Shown here piece after piece: positions 44,301-56,473 of a DNA stretch of 64,000 nt (the stretch's first letter is position 1; every line of letters starts with the position of its first letter). The stretch lies in the NCBI GenBank assembly GCA_946965045.2, contig OX337235.1, positions 1,565,508 to 1,629,507 on the forward strand, given 5' to 3'. Source of the stretch: Epithemia pelagica (lineage: Eukaryota > Bacillariophyta > Bacillariophyceae > Surirellales > Surirellaceae). The translations under genes were made by a program, and so were the position numbers. The notes below the pieces were generated by a model. The model had not been told where the DNA came from. It searched no databases and was given only the letters and a program-made list of their open reading frames with translations.

Positions 44301-44841
44301 GTCTCGTGCCATTGCGGGACGTATTATTCCTGCCATTGCCACCACGACCGCCTTGGTGACGGGGTTGATTTGTCTGGAACTCTACAAGGTAGTGGGTACG
44401 GCCCGCAAGGAACTGGAATTGGATGCGTACAAGAATGCCTTTGTCAATCTCGCCATTCCCTTCATGACCTTGTCGGAACCGACGGCACCGGCCAAGACCA
44501 AATCCGTCCTCAAGGGCCAGGAATGGAATTGGACCGCCTGGGATTCCTTGGATATGAATTTGGGAGATATCACCATGGGAGAATTTATGGATTACTTTGA
44601 AAAAGAATACAATCTGGAAATCTCCATGCTGAGTTATGGTGTGTCCATTCTATACAGTTTCTTTGCCAATAAGAAGAAGGTGGAAGAACGTAAGGCCATG
44701 AAAATGACTCAAGTGATTCATTCCATTACGAACAAGGAATTCCCGCCCAATCAACTCTTTATCATTTTGGAAGTCATTGCAAATGAAAAAGAAACAGACG
44801 AAGAAGTGGAACTTCCTTACATTAAATTTCGATTTCGGTAA
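41361..44841 (+). CDS. UBA1: Ubiquitin-activating enzyme E1
   Basis: Activates ubiquitin with ATP, forms a thioester on its own cysteine and hands ubiquitin to E2 enzymes in cytosol and nucleus. Two exons: a 40-base first exon (41361-41400, MSAEKMEATATAE) and 41705-44841. The junction makes a valine codon, and the product is 1058 residues, the normal E1 length. The start is supported by the tiny exon ending at GTACGC and the acceptor TTCCTAG at 41704. Domains: inactive adenylation half with ALVIGLSGLGVEIAKNCILA, first catalytic-cysteine half-domain, active adenylation half with FIVGAGAIGCEMLKNWAM and MDRIEKSNLSRQFLFR, the catalytic cysteine in KSIPICTLKNFPNQIQ (about C619), second catalytic-cysteine half with a short acidic insertion (DAEEEKNNSNDDAMDTSDAE), and the C-terminal ubiquitin-fold domain for E2 binding (LEISMLSYGVSILYSFF). 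All key residues appear present. Confidence 0.96.
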
Positions 44842-45367
44842 GCTCGCAGACATGGCGAGGAAGACTGCATGCAGCTTTTTAGAGAAGAGAGAGATTATAA
44901 TCTTTCACATCTTGTAACGAACTATTTGGGAAAATAAAAACAAGGAAACATTAGTCTTATTGCATTCCAAATCGAGGTAATACCAGGTTTTGAGTCTTCG
45001 TATAGTAGACCTTTCAGGGGAAACATAACTTGCGATTCTATTTGTTTGTGTTGGCAAATGGGACACTCTTTTGAACGAGACGAACGAATGATAGACTATA
45101 CCTCTAGAATAGGTGGTGTCTTCAACACATACATTACCATGGGCACTGGTACGACGACGAGGCCATTGATTTCGTGGTAGTCGATTGTTCTTGTACAGGG
45201 TCATTTGAGTCGCTGTGTTCGGACGAGTCATTGTCATTTGGGTACAGAGCTTTCTATTCAGCAAACCCCGTTATACAAGACCAGGATTGTAAACGTTTCT
45301 TATATTTTAAATATTTTCTCCTCTTGGATGAGGATGTGCGATCGTTTTTGCCAGAAGGACAATGACC
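44842..45367. other. Convergent 3' flanks, no gene
   Basis: Space between the converging ends of the E1 and lipid-transfer genes. Only short frames without domains; probably the two 3' untranslated regions. Confidence 0.5.
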
Positions 45368-48300
45368 CTACTCCTGGATGTTTTCAGGCTTCTCTGTTCG
45401 GAATTCCATCACATCTTCGAAGGACTTTTGCCACTTGGCCGAGGTCCTTCGTGCCATTGCCGATGCGTTTTTCTCCGCTTCCAACTGCTCTTTGAGTCTG
45501 GATATTTCTTCCTGCAGTGACTCTTTCTCTGCAGATTCGTTGGCACGTTCTGTCTCTCGTATCTCCTTCAAGCGTTCAATTTCCAAACTGGCTGCCGTTC
45601 GGGCTGAAATCTCACTGGAAAGCTGCTGGCATAATGACATGAGTTCATCATCATTACTGGCTTCCTGCTGCTGTTTTCGTAAGCGAGCCTGTGTTTTGTC
45701 ATCGGACGAAGGGGCCCTTGCCATTTCAAGCTCCTCTTCCAACCTTTTGTTTCTCTTTCGTTCTTGCTGAAGTTCGTGAACATGAAGAACGTCTGAAGCA
45801 ATGTAATTGGCGCGTGCTTGGTCGCGTTCGCCCATTACCTTCAAGAGTGCATCGTGAACTGCATAATGGAGACGGCTTGATAGTGCCGCAGAAGGAATAT
45901 TGAGAACCTGAGGGGCGATGGATGTTTCAGCCCCATGGTTGGGTATTGTCTTGATCACTCGATCCGCCATGACACTGTTGCTCTCAGCTTTAATAATTGA
46001 TGTTTGACAAACCTCTGCCAGCTTGTGGGTTTCATACAAAGTTGACTGAATACTTTCAAATTCACTTTGAATTTGTGATCGGTAGTTTCTCTGGTGCTCT
46101 GCCCTGTCATCCAGTAAGTTCCTTGTTGATGCATCAGTAAGTCCCAGAAACTCAGTCAAAGCTATAAGTGCGTCAATAGGAAGTTCTGTGTCAATCATTG
46201 AATTGAGAAACTCGGAGAAAATTTCAGCTAAAATGGGCAACTTGTGTCAGAGCAGCGCTTGTTTGGGGAAGTGCATCAAAACAGGACCCACATGCTTCAC
46301 TTACCATGATAGTCGGTCACGTTCACAGTTGCAGAATTGCCTAACATTCCATCTTCCAACAGGCCAGCGAGTAGTTTAGCTGTAGTTCTCACGGCTTCCA
46401 AGGCAGTGAGGCCAAGTGCTTTTGCTAGGCTTCTCTTTAGCGTGCCATGGTCATCCCTTGGTTCAACTTCCCTTACGTAACTGGGTGGAGGCATTCGACC
46501 AACACACTCTGATATAGAGGTATGGAGAGCATAAATATCGGAAATCTCTCGAATGACATGTGAATGCGGTTTCTCTGATAGCGAGTCGTGGCTCTGAAAG
46601 ATTGCAATGTTAAGCACCTGACCATGTGATGTTTTGTTGTCAGTGTTGTCTTGAGCGAGGTTTTTGATCTTATCAACTTTGTCACCTGATAGATCCAGGA
46701 GATCTGCTTCCCGCTTTTCCGAGAGGAAGTTGAGATCAATTGGTTTCGCACCAATCTTAACGCGAACGAACCAACGGCCCTCCAAGCGTTTCAGGATTTC
46801 TTCCGGGAAGTCTCCCATTTCAAGAGGATCTGAGGACGTGTCCAATGGTTCAGTAAGACTAACATCACGAAGCTTCAATGAGCCAAGTTCACTTGCTGCC
46901 AGTGAATCAGATGAATTTTGCGGTTTCCGTATGGTCCCCCTTACACTTCTTAAGGCAGCCCCGAACCTCACTCTCATTCCTGGTTTAGCTTCGTTCTCGT
47001 CTGCCAACATGCCGTCTTCAGAGAACTTGCGATGCTGCGAAGTCGGCCCATCAGAGATATCACTTTCAGCGAGGGAGAAATTATCAGTACTTTGAGCCCT
47101 ATCTCTCGCACTTGGTTCTGTCGCTGGAGAAGGCGGCTCCGTTCTGTTTTGGTCTGACGATTCGTTTTGCCTTGTTGGTCGTGCAAATGGTCCTGTCTCA
47201 ACGGACGATTCGGCACTTGTTGTCGAGCGATTTTGCCGAGTACGATCCGCCACAGCCCTGCCTTTTTCTCGTGCTATTTGCATAGCAGATCCAAACCTGG
47301 ACTTTGTCGCTTGGCTAGCAGACCCAAACCTAGACTTTGTCGCTTGTCCCACTCCTGCTAATCTATTTCGGATTTGCAAGCGACGATTCGTTGTTTCTGG
47401 TTGTGATATCATCGACTGCTCATCATTGACATCAGTCAAACTGCGACTTGTTGTCGAACCCGAAACAGAGGTGGAATCAGTGACATCCAACGTCTCTTGT
47501 AGACCAGTGCCTCTCGAGCTATCGCTTTCAGCACCAGGAGTGGGGTTGGCGGCGCCATCCGGATGTGTGCTCGAAGTCTGCTCTTCCGAAATCGAGACGC
47601 TTGAATTTAACTTGTCATGTTCGACAGCTTGCATTGATGCTTCCGTGTTCGATGTTGAACCTTCTACAGCATCTGATAGGGAGCTAGGAAGTGATGGAAC
47701 GACATTCTTTTCCCCATAAGAAGAGGAAGCAGATATTGATCGGGACATCTCTCTTATCCAGATATGGAATTCTCGATCGGTCCCTATTGTTACCAAATGC
47801 AACATCCCATTGGATTGGACGATCCCAAAAGCCCGCTTCAAGTCTCTCTTTCGACCACCACCAGTCAGCTGATACATTGTGGCTCCCTGAAGTGATATTA
47901 TATCAAGTACTTGCGTTTTGCCCGGTGCACTGTACACGAGAATCAATCCTTTCCGTAGGACAGCCCAGTATGGCCAAAGAGTGGAAGTTATACCCCCGCG
48001 CTGGCCAGTTCTTGTTGGGCTTCCAAGACGTAACCATCCGGTTGCTTGGTTGGAAACAAGTGCAACTGCAGCCAAACGATCCTTTTCTTTTTGAAAAGCC
48101 TCAAATCGCAGTAAATCGAGATAATTCTGCATTTTCTCGAAGAGTCCTCCAACGGAAATACCGTAGCTTCGCAGAAATGAGTGGACTTTATTCAGTGAGT
48201 CCTTCGCATCACGGACACTAATTATTGTCTTTGTGGATGCCACTAAAGCAGGATTTCCACCGTCAGAATCAGATATGGAACTCTCTTTTGTGCGGCTTTC

Positions 48301-51300
48301 ACTTCCCTCCATTGCAGACACGATCCTTTTCATATTCGCCACCATGCGTCGAAATCGGGATGCGAAATCACGCAAGCAAGTAAGAAAGTCATCGAAATCC
48401 TCGATTCCTCCAATCTCCATCCCTTCGTTCATCTCGATCCTAGCTTTTGACTTGGTATACGCATAGGAAAAGTTGTGCGGTGGGACCAAATATCGCAGGT
48501 CGGAAGCAGCGATTCCGTCCGATTCTTGCCCGCTCAGACTCTGTCTGGCTTTCAAGCGGTGATGAAGGCCACTCTCATAATTATCAACAAGAGAGGACCA
48601 TGGCTCACCTCGTCGCGCGGAAATGCTTAGGATCCTGTCATCAGGTGGTTTTCCGTCGAGGAAAAAAGTCGCAATGAAGTCCGCATAGTGCGAGTTGAAG
48701 CTATAGAAACCAGATTTTTTCTCCGATGAAATAGCAACAACAACGTTTTCCACACGCGAACGGAACAGGACGACATCCACATTGTCAGGGACAAACTTCT
48801 CCAACGCTTTTTGTAAAAAGGTTTCAATATGTTCAACAGGAGTTTTCGTTGTATCGGAGTATACATTGGGAGTCTGCAGAATCAAATAATTGAAATCAGA
48901 AGAATCTGTTGCAGGGAGAACAAGGTTCAGAAATGCCCCCGCTGTTCCTTCGGGGAAGACCTTCGAATTGGATTTCATATAGTCCGCTGGATTGGTGTCG
49001 TACGGCATGAGAAGTGCTTCAAAAACATTCACAGCAAGGGTCTCAGTGACCTCGGGTCGAAGGTGGAAAAATCCGCCATTTGCCAAGTCCGTTGAAATGG
49101 ACCACCGCCTTTTCGAATCTTTCAGCATCTCTTCCATTCTGAATCCAAAGGCATAATCAATCGAGTTCTCTCCTCCTTCAATCTTGTCCTCAATCCTCAA
49201 CATTTCTACAAGATAGTCTGATGGCGACATGCTTTTAGAAGTGAGATCTCTGTCCGTGGTCACCTCTGCTTGTTGTTCAATGTCAATTCGATCTTTCACT
49301 TTGCGAAAATCACAGGCCTTGACTTCCAATGCGGACATGCACCCTTTGAAGACAACTCGGCGTGTTTTTTTCTTCAGCGTAGCCTCAAAGCCGATCTCCA
49401 AGTCTTTCATCGAAGAATCAATAAGATTGACAGCCGGAAGGATATGTTTATTGGAATCAGATTGCCCACCCTGCGGTACCTCTGGGTTGCTCTGTCGTTC
49501 GACGGAGACATGCTGTCTCCACAATTTGGACCGAAGCTCCGCTATTTGAATCCCAATCGCTATGCTGATGCCACCAGACTCTCGGCTGTGACTCAGTTGT
49601 TTTTGGACGAGAACCTTCCTCCCTCGTAAGTTCTTGGGGATACGCACCGTCCCCGACCCTGTTTCGACCTGTTCTGACATTTCAGAAATTTCAGTTTCTT
49701 CTTCCTGGATTGATCGCTGGACGATCGCAGTCAAATCTTCTAGCTTACGACGGAAAGTGTCTCCGTGGTACATCAAAGTGCTTACAGCAGCTGCAAGAAG
49801 ATCTAGATCAAGATTCACCTCGTATCGGTGTATCAGCATCGACATGAAAACAACCATCTTCGTAAAGTTCTGCTCTGGTGTTTCTGGCGGTTCACCTTCA
49901 AAGCAAAATATCATTGTCAGTTCACTGGGTGCAAGAAAGGGTTCATTATGTCCAGTATAGAAGTCGATTGCCGGTTTGAGTTCCACTGAGAGTCCCCGGA
50001 GCGTGAGTTGCGCTCTAAACGTTGAAATTGCTCGACTGGTGCCAAGACCACGCTGTCGATTGGATGGATCTTCAGCTCGCTCCAGTTCATATGCCACATC
50101 AGTCTCATCGTTCGGGAACTCAATAATACCTTTCTTCTGTGAATCATCACCGTTGACAGAATTCCCGATTCGTCCTGATAACATTGTCCGGGGTAGAGCA
50201 GACGAAACTAGTAGCATTACTTCGTCAAGTCGTGTGACAATATCACATGATTTCACATCTTTATGAATGCATGCAGCAACACGTGTTTCCAATCGAGTGA
50301 GCCGGGCTGTCAAATTGAAGAGGTCTGAAGAAATGAACTCATTCTCATCCAGAAATATCTGCTTGGTAGTTTGAAGACATGCATCCAAGTCCAAGGGTGA
50401 GGATGGCGAAACCAGCATCTCGGGTGAAAGCTCGCGACTCCAATTTCCAGAATGCCACCGAGGGTCAAATCCTCCGCCTCTTTCGTTAACTGCAAAGCTA
50501 AGTATTCTGCACCAGGACGGGGCATCCACCAAGAATTCGACTTGATCGACCCCAACCTCATGTAATACTTGAATCTGCTCCTTTGGAGCGCTCTCAGAAT
50601 CCGATGATGGAGGCTCCACAAAGTCAACGGTGGTTTTCAATCCAAAGGCTTGCGCCGGAAAGGTGTACCTAAGACCGAGCGGATCAGGACGAACTACGCG
50701 ATCCTCGAACAGTGGAAAGGTTTCATCGCGCCCAACCTCAGACAAGGGTGTAGAGGGTGATTCAATTGGACCTTTGGACTGGAACTGGACTCCACCAGAC
50801 AAGAGCTTCTTAATTTGTTGGTTGTATTTCTCCTCTAGGGTGAAATATGCCACTGATGCCTGTAGATATCCACCCTTTTCCTTCGTAACTTTTGGCCAAA
50901 TGGCCTCAACGATGCACCCTTTTGAAACCAACTCAAAACAGTTATTATTATTTGTTGGCGGAACTGCAGTGGAGGATCGCGTTCCTTCACTCCTTCCGCT
51001 GGCTTGGTCCGGCGAACCTGGGTCTTGAGCAGACGGACCATAGGTTCCTCGAATTATTGCGTCGTACACAGATACGCTCATGGAAATCTTTTTGTGTACG
51101 ACGATTCCATTCGGTAAAACAATGACGGGCTCGTTTTTGATGCTTTCTGGCAAAGCATAGCGTCCTCCTGATGCGTCTTGTTTCGTAGGTGACGCGGGCG
51201 CTTGCAGTGCTGTTGTCTTGTCACTATCACCACTAACTGATGCTTTCTCGTCTAGCTCATCTTCCGAAGAGGTTCCTTCCTCTTCAATGTTCACTTCGGC

Positions 51301-52422
51301 GTTGGTGGGTTTCTGAGGGGAAGTAGGACTGTCCTCACCCTGCTTTTCATTTGTTTCTCCGTCTCCCCCACTCAGAGTAGAATCAACAGTTGTGACAATG
51401 GGTGCGGATAGGCGTTTATTGGCCATGCTTTCGTCTGGAGATTCCTGAGGTACTAATGGATCTTGAAACTCCCTATCCTTGGCCAATAGGTAAGCAATGC
51501 CAGCCACTGCATGAGCAACGTGAGGAACTGCCTCTTGAGGCAAATCTACCTCCACACTGGGAATTGTGGCATCCATCTGTACGGACAACACTTCTCCATC
51601 GCGAACCCTTCGTTCAATAGCTACCTGCAGTTCCATCTTGTTGTCTCTTCCCGTCACCAATGGGATGGGTACACCATCGGTAGGTTTTATGGCCACTTTG
51701 TATTGAAGTTCACACGTTTTGTATATCAGCAAGGATCCGGAATGCCGATGATGATTATGTCGCCATACCTCTTCCGGTGGTGCTTCTTGGCCGTACTCAT
51801 TGACGCTTACAAAACGAATATTAGCAAGGCTCATTTGTATTGCTGGTGGTGTCCACGGTCCTGGACGACGGGTTTTGAATTTGCCGTAAGGCTGAAACGT
51901 CACTTTCACCGAACTGACTTCCACGGTTAAATTGTCGAGGATACGATCAAACAAGTTGTAAGCTCCACGAGTTTTCATAATGCCCTGTTGAATGAGAGTA
52001 ACCAGCTGTTGTCGTGTTATTTGTTGAATGGCTTTCCTTCCTTCCGCCTCATTTAGAAACTGGAGCGGCTCGACCAAACTGGCGGAAACATGCTCAATGT
52101 CAATAAAGATGGGTGCCTTTCGGATATTGGTCCAGCTACTGACACAAAAAGATACTTTGGAAACATGAACAGCTTCAAAAGCCACAAAGGGCGATACTTT
52201 TGATGCCGTTTCATTCAAAAATTCACAATTCAGTTCAACATCACGAATTTCGCCTTTCCCATTCAACAAATTGGCCGTGACCTGATCTTTATGAAAGCCA
52301 ACGATAAACTAATAGAGGCATGTTAGCGTTGGCCACAAGACTTCAACAAGATGCGACACCCTCACTTTTCAGCTTACATTGGACAGTTGTTCCTGAAATA
52401 TACCCAAAACAAACTGCTCCAT
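45368..52422 (-). CDS. Chorein-PH-PX protein (VPS13/BLTP-type lipid transfer)
   Basis: Bridge-like lipid-transfer proteins carry lipids between membranes along a hydrophobic groove. I assemble three exons, all in frame: 52422-52378 (15 codons), 52308-46305 and 46227-45368, giving 2302 residues. The N-terminus reads MEQFVLGIFQEQLSNFIVGF, then NGKGEIRDVELNCEFLN, a classic chorein start (helix, then G.GE...LEL). Downstream are RBG-like beta segments with acidic linkers. A PH domain sits at about 1430-1530 (WPYWAVLRKGLILVYSAPG to FHIWIREM). A low-complexity region follows, then a PX-like domain at about 1855-1975 (RWFVRVKIGAKPID to SYVREVEP). The last ~150 residues form a heptad-type coiled coil rich in Glu/Lys/Arg. 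Length is between SHIP164/BLTP3 (about 1450) and VPS13 (over 3000). PH and PX suggest phosphoinositide-guided docking, for example on endosomes (inference). Confidence 0.88.
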
Positions 52423-54066
52423 CGTACTTTCTCTTGACCGTGATACGCACAATCAAAACTTCGTCGTCGTTTCGAGCTTGTGAGTGCAGAAGCCCAGAGA
52501 GCTTTCCTACCTTCCCACCGATCACTTCGTTCGATTGTCAATGAGATACGTAATCGTCGTGGGATGAGCGCTCTGGACTATCTTTTCAAGGGTTTTACAT
52601 GAACATCGTTTTGAAGTCAGATGGATGAAGATCCTCTAGCGTGACATGGACAAAGATTGGATTGCGTTTTCGTCGAGTCGGTGTTCGGTGTGACAAAACT
52701 ATATCTGTTCTAAACGAATGCTGAGTAGAGGCTTGGGTTTTCTGTTTTGAGGCTTTCCTTCGAGCTACTACTTGCTAATTTGCTAATCCCCCGAAAGTAG
52801 ATGAATGAATGGGACTAAAAGAAAGGAGTAGATGGTGACATGAGCGGATTCCTCGTCGCCCACGATCGACGGTCACTGGCGACGGGCGAGACATCACAAC
52901 ATTCTTGTTGTGTAAACGAAGCAGTGCGAAGAGGAAGCATCAAGGATGTACTGACAGCAAACGAGACAGTCCGTGTTGCACTGAGCTTCTCCATGCCTTT
53001 GCCCGACGCAGTAGATCAAGTTGAGTAAGAGTTTCCGGTCACATTGGGGCTTGGTGCTCATGGAGTTGATGTTGTGACGGAAGCCCGTGGACGCATTGCC
53101 TTTGGTCGGTTCATGGAGATGACGGCATTTGGTTCAACTGGTGGACTTATGTTGTTGAAGAATTCATACGTCTGTGCCACAGCGAGATCGCACTCTGAAC
53201 ATATTTCCTATTTCCTACCCCATTTGTGTTGACGTGTGTACAACCAAACAGGCATTGACAAAATTAAGATTTGCGAATGTATGCATGACTCTGGCGGCCT
53301 AGGTAGACCATGACAAGAGCAATTCCTTGTTGGATACCCAGATTGCCATACAAGTGCAAGAGCAAAAACGGATTGTCATTGTTCCCACCGCCTAGCCTCA
53401 GTTCGAGGTAAAACGAGTTCGGCAAACCATGTTCAAAGTCATTTGCTCTATATACACAGAAGTTATGAAGCCAGACATGTGCAACATGTGTGATTCATGT
53501 GCTAACGTAAAGGAGTGCGTGATGCAGGATGGAATTTGCCTGTCTTGCCGATGTATGTAAGGTTTTGATTCGTTGGCTCACCATTGCATCGTTTCTTGGA
53601 TGCTTCATGAGCTTTCATTGCGTATGTTTTCGTCAGACCGAACTTCAAATGCCAAATCTGATGCGTGATAGAGCCGCTGCACTTAAGATCATTACGTCTC
53701 TGGACTAAGAGTCATGTAGGTAGGGCTATCATCCGGCATGACTCAATACTCAATAGAGAACCAAGCAGCTATCATCAGTTGCGAAGAGCCAAGCCTCTCT
53801 TCCAACTAATGCGAATGCGAATGGCATGGCATCGGAAACAGAACCTCGACCAGGAATATGCGCTTAGGTGCTTGAGGATTCTCTTGATGGTTTTGGCTTC
53901 ACTTTTCGGACCTGCAACCGGAACCTCAGCCGAACTGAGATTATGGACCAAACAGTACCAAACACATACAACAGACGCGACTGGCCATACAACGTTTCGA
54001 AATCTCACGTAATAATACAGTAGCCATTAATCCCAATCCATTCTCACAGCAAGTATTCAAGCAACC
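52423..54066. other. Intergenic, no gene recognised
   Basis: Small frames occur (52840-53028, 53044-53232 and 53665-54012, plus) with no known domains and no clear start context, so I do not call genes. The first ~150 bases are the promoter side of the lipid-transfer gene. Confidence 0.4.
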
Positions 54067-54846
54067 ATGAAGAAAACAAGTCCTTTACAAAAGAGCTTTC
54101 GAATGCTCATTTTCCAGCCAGACAACGAGTGCGCTCAAATGTCTACCAAAAGCCGCCCGCTGACATGTTTGAAAATCCCTGGAACTATGGGTTACTGTAG
54201 TGCTCATACCCTGATCAACCAAGAACGGGTGAAGCATGGATGTACTATCCTGAGGCGAAGTGTGTATCTGGATCGCTTGTGCCAAGTACATGCCCAAGCC
54301 ATGGCTGACATGGGGAAACTCGTGCACTCGGTTGCAAACAGTCAAGAACTACAGTTTCTTGTAAATAGCGATATTGCAGGTGAAAACGTTGAACGGGGTC
54401 CCAGCGTTGAGGCCATGCACAAAGCGGTCGTGGAGGCTGGACTTGAGTCAGCAGCATACCGAAATATTCTGGGGAAACGATTTCGGGACTTTGGGGTAGG
54501 AACAGCGTTGGGGAAGGACGAGGATAACAACACCACGTTATACATGGTTCATCTCTTTCGTGGTCACAAATGGGAAACGCTGGACAGTGATCTCCAGGGG
54601 TTCCTCCTTGTCCCAGAGCTGATGGATGAATGCAGCAACAGTATTGAAGTCCGACTGTTAGAAAGTCCGGACAACGGAGGAAGAAGAATGATTGCCGGAC
54701 ACGAAATATCGTCCACAATAGAAGGAGGGTATGGACTCAGAACCGTATCGAGCGATGATGAATCCACAGGGAGTGCCCTTACACAGGCAAGCACAGAGGT
54801 GGTGCTGCTTGAAACCACTGAAAAGAGGAGACTGCGGATCCATTGA
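54067..54846 (+). CDS. CAP-domain (SCP/PR-1-like) protein, copy 1
   Basis: 259 residues, intronless. CAP domain at about 40-160: IPGTMGYCSAHTLINQERVK (the usual 'LN..R...G...L..' opening helix), YLDRLCQVHAQAMADMGKL with the VHS that follows (helix with a His), AGENVERGPSVEAMH (the GEN motif) and FRDFGVGTAL with YMVHLFRG (the G.G ... Y.V..F strand pair). No signal peptide is seen, so unlike most eukaryotic CAP proteins it may act inside the cell, or the true leader may be missing. In layout it resembles the bacterial YkwD-type CAP domain. The C-terminal 90 residues (after HKW) have no known fold. It forms a tandem pair with the next gene, with about 57% identical positions in the core by eye. 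Confidence 0.82.
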   Translation: MKKTSPLQKSFRMLIFQPDNECAQMSTKSRPLTCLKIPGTMGYCSAHTLINQERVKHGCTILRRSVYLDRLCQVHAQAMADMGKLVHSVANSQELQFLVNSDIAGENVERGPSVEAMHKAVVEAGLESAAYRNILGKRFRDFGVGTALGKDEDNNTTLYMVHLFRGHKWETLDSDLQGFLLVPELMDECSNSIEVRLLESPDNGGRRMIAGHEISSTIEGGYGLRTVSSDDESTGSALTQASTEVVLLETTEKRRLRIH

Positions 54847-55509
54847 GGTATACTTGCCACTGACACTCTTGGATCACTCCTTATTCACTTTTTCACTTGG
54901 TATTCCTGAGCACTTCTGTTCCGAACATTCCAGATGGCTTTAGCTTTGAATAAATACCATTTTCCTTTCCTGTCTCTCCCATCATCGTTTTCAAGTCTTG
55001 TTCTCATTTTGCCCGAAAAGTTCGTTCCACCTCTCCCATCACTCCCTCCCACGGAGGATGAGAAGTCTCTGCGATAAAATGGCACGCATTCGCATATTCC
55101 CGTGAATCTTCGGCATCCATCTCTTTCCCAGTGGTGCATCTCCCAAACCAATTAAATTTATACGATATGTCTTCACTCCGTATTGGTCGCACACGCTTAG
55201 AAAATTTGGGGGAATAGAAGGCACGATTCCTAATCGCAGGAAGGACACACCTCATCGCTGGAGTGAATTTAATTTTTTTAAAGACTCGAAATAATTTATG
55301 TCGTGCCAGCTTAGAAGTAGTATGCGTCAGTCTTTTGCACGATCCCCCAATAACCTTTTCGACTATAGAACATTGAGTACCTGAGCCTTTTCTTTTGAGA
55401 TCTTTTCACATTTTGTTACGTGCTCAAGGATCGAACAGCATCTCCATCCACAAAAAGAGAGATACCCGTGGGTTATACTGCCGCTGAATAGAAGTTACAA
55501 AACGAGACC
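54847..55509. other. Spacer between the CAP genes
   Basis: No gene recognised. It probably holds the 3' flank of copy 1 and the promoter of copy 2. An A/T-rich block lies at about 55265-55300. Confidence 0.5.
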
Positions 55510-56082
55510 ATGGAGCGAAGCAAAGGAACGAGATCTCTGGAAGTCGAACAAGACGTCCCGGCTTTGACGGGTTCATTCTCTTCAACCTCGTCATCGGCAG
55601 ACTCGGACTGTACGTCCTCTCACTTTCTCACAATTCCTGGAACCATGGGCTTTACGAGCGCTCACACTTTGATCAACAAGGAACGTGTTCGAAGAGGGTA
55701 TACTAGCCTCCGTCGCAGTATACTATTGGATGAACTATGTCGGCAGCATTCGGCGTTAATGGCGGAGCAGACAGAGCTATTACACTGTACGGAAAGCATG
55801 GCTGATTTGAAAGAGATTGTCGACAGTCAGAATGCTGGAGAGAACATTCAACGAGGTCCAAGCGTCAAGGAGATGCACAAAGAAGCCATGCGTGCCGGAC
55901 GCACCGCCTGCAAGAATATTCTGGGGTCCAAGTTTGTTGAGTTTGGGGTTGGAACCGCCGTGGGCAGTGACGGTAGGCTTTATATGACACAACTCTTTCG
56001 AGGTCCTCCCGAATCAGATCCCTCTGTAAGATATAATGAAAGTCATATCTGTGCGGAGCAAGACTCTTCGGTCGTTCGGTGA
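55510..56082 (+). CDS. CAP-domain (SCP/PR-1-like) protein, copy 2
   Basis: 190 residues, intronless, tandem duplicate of the preceding gene. It shares IPGTMGFTSAHTLINKERVR, AGENIQRGPSVKEMHKEA, NILGSKFVEFGVGTAVG and YMTQLFRGP. It has its own Ser/Thr-rich N-terminus (LTGSFSSTSSSADSD) with no signal peptide and ends soon after the CAP domain, lacking the 90-residue tail of copy 1. The HSALMAEQTELLHCTES segment aligns with the HAQAMADMGKLVHSVAN helix. CAP proteins are often sterol- or lipid-binding, but a role here is unknown. Confidence 0.82.
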   Translation: MERSKGTRSLEVEQDVPALTGSFSSTSSSADSDCTSSHFLTIPGTMGFTSAHTLINKERVRRGYTSLRRSILLDELCRQHSALMAEQTELLHCTESMADLKEIVDSQNAGENIQRGPSVKEMHKEAMRAGRTACKNILGSKFVEFGVGTAVGSDGRLYMTQLFRGPPESDPSVRYNESHICAEQDSSVVR

Positions 56083-56473
56083 CGACACGATCGCAACAAA
56101 CCACAGGGTAACTTCACAATCATTCCATCAACCTAACTTCCAACGGAGAAAGACAAGAGCCTGATTGAAAAGAATAAAAGGCAAACCACATCCTGGCTTT
56201 TTAGTACACCGGATCCTTTATATGTTGTCTGCCATGAAACCCTCTTGCAAAAGAAGCAAGGGAAGAAAGACCAGCAATCTTACGGAGCTTTTGCAATTAG
56301 AATAAAGCGAAGAGAAACCTGGGTTTAGAGACGCAAGGTACAAAGGAAAGAGTATTTGTAAACACTCAAAGTCGTCGTTAACCATACTATATATTCTAGG
56401 TGATTCAAATCGGTCGTGATATGATGTCCCTGGCATTCATCATAGGCCGAGCTTCAACTACCAGGATACCTCT

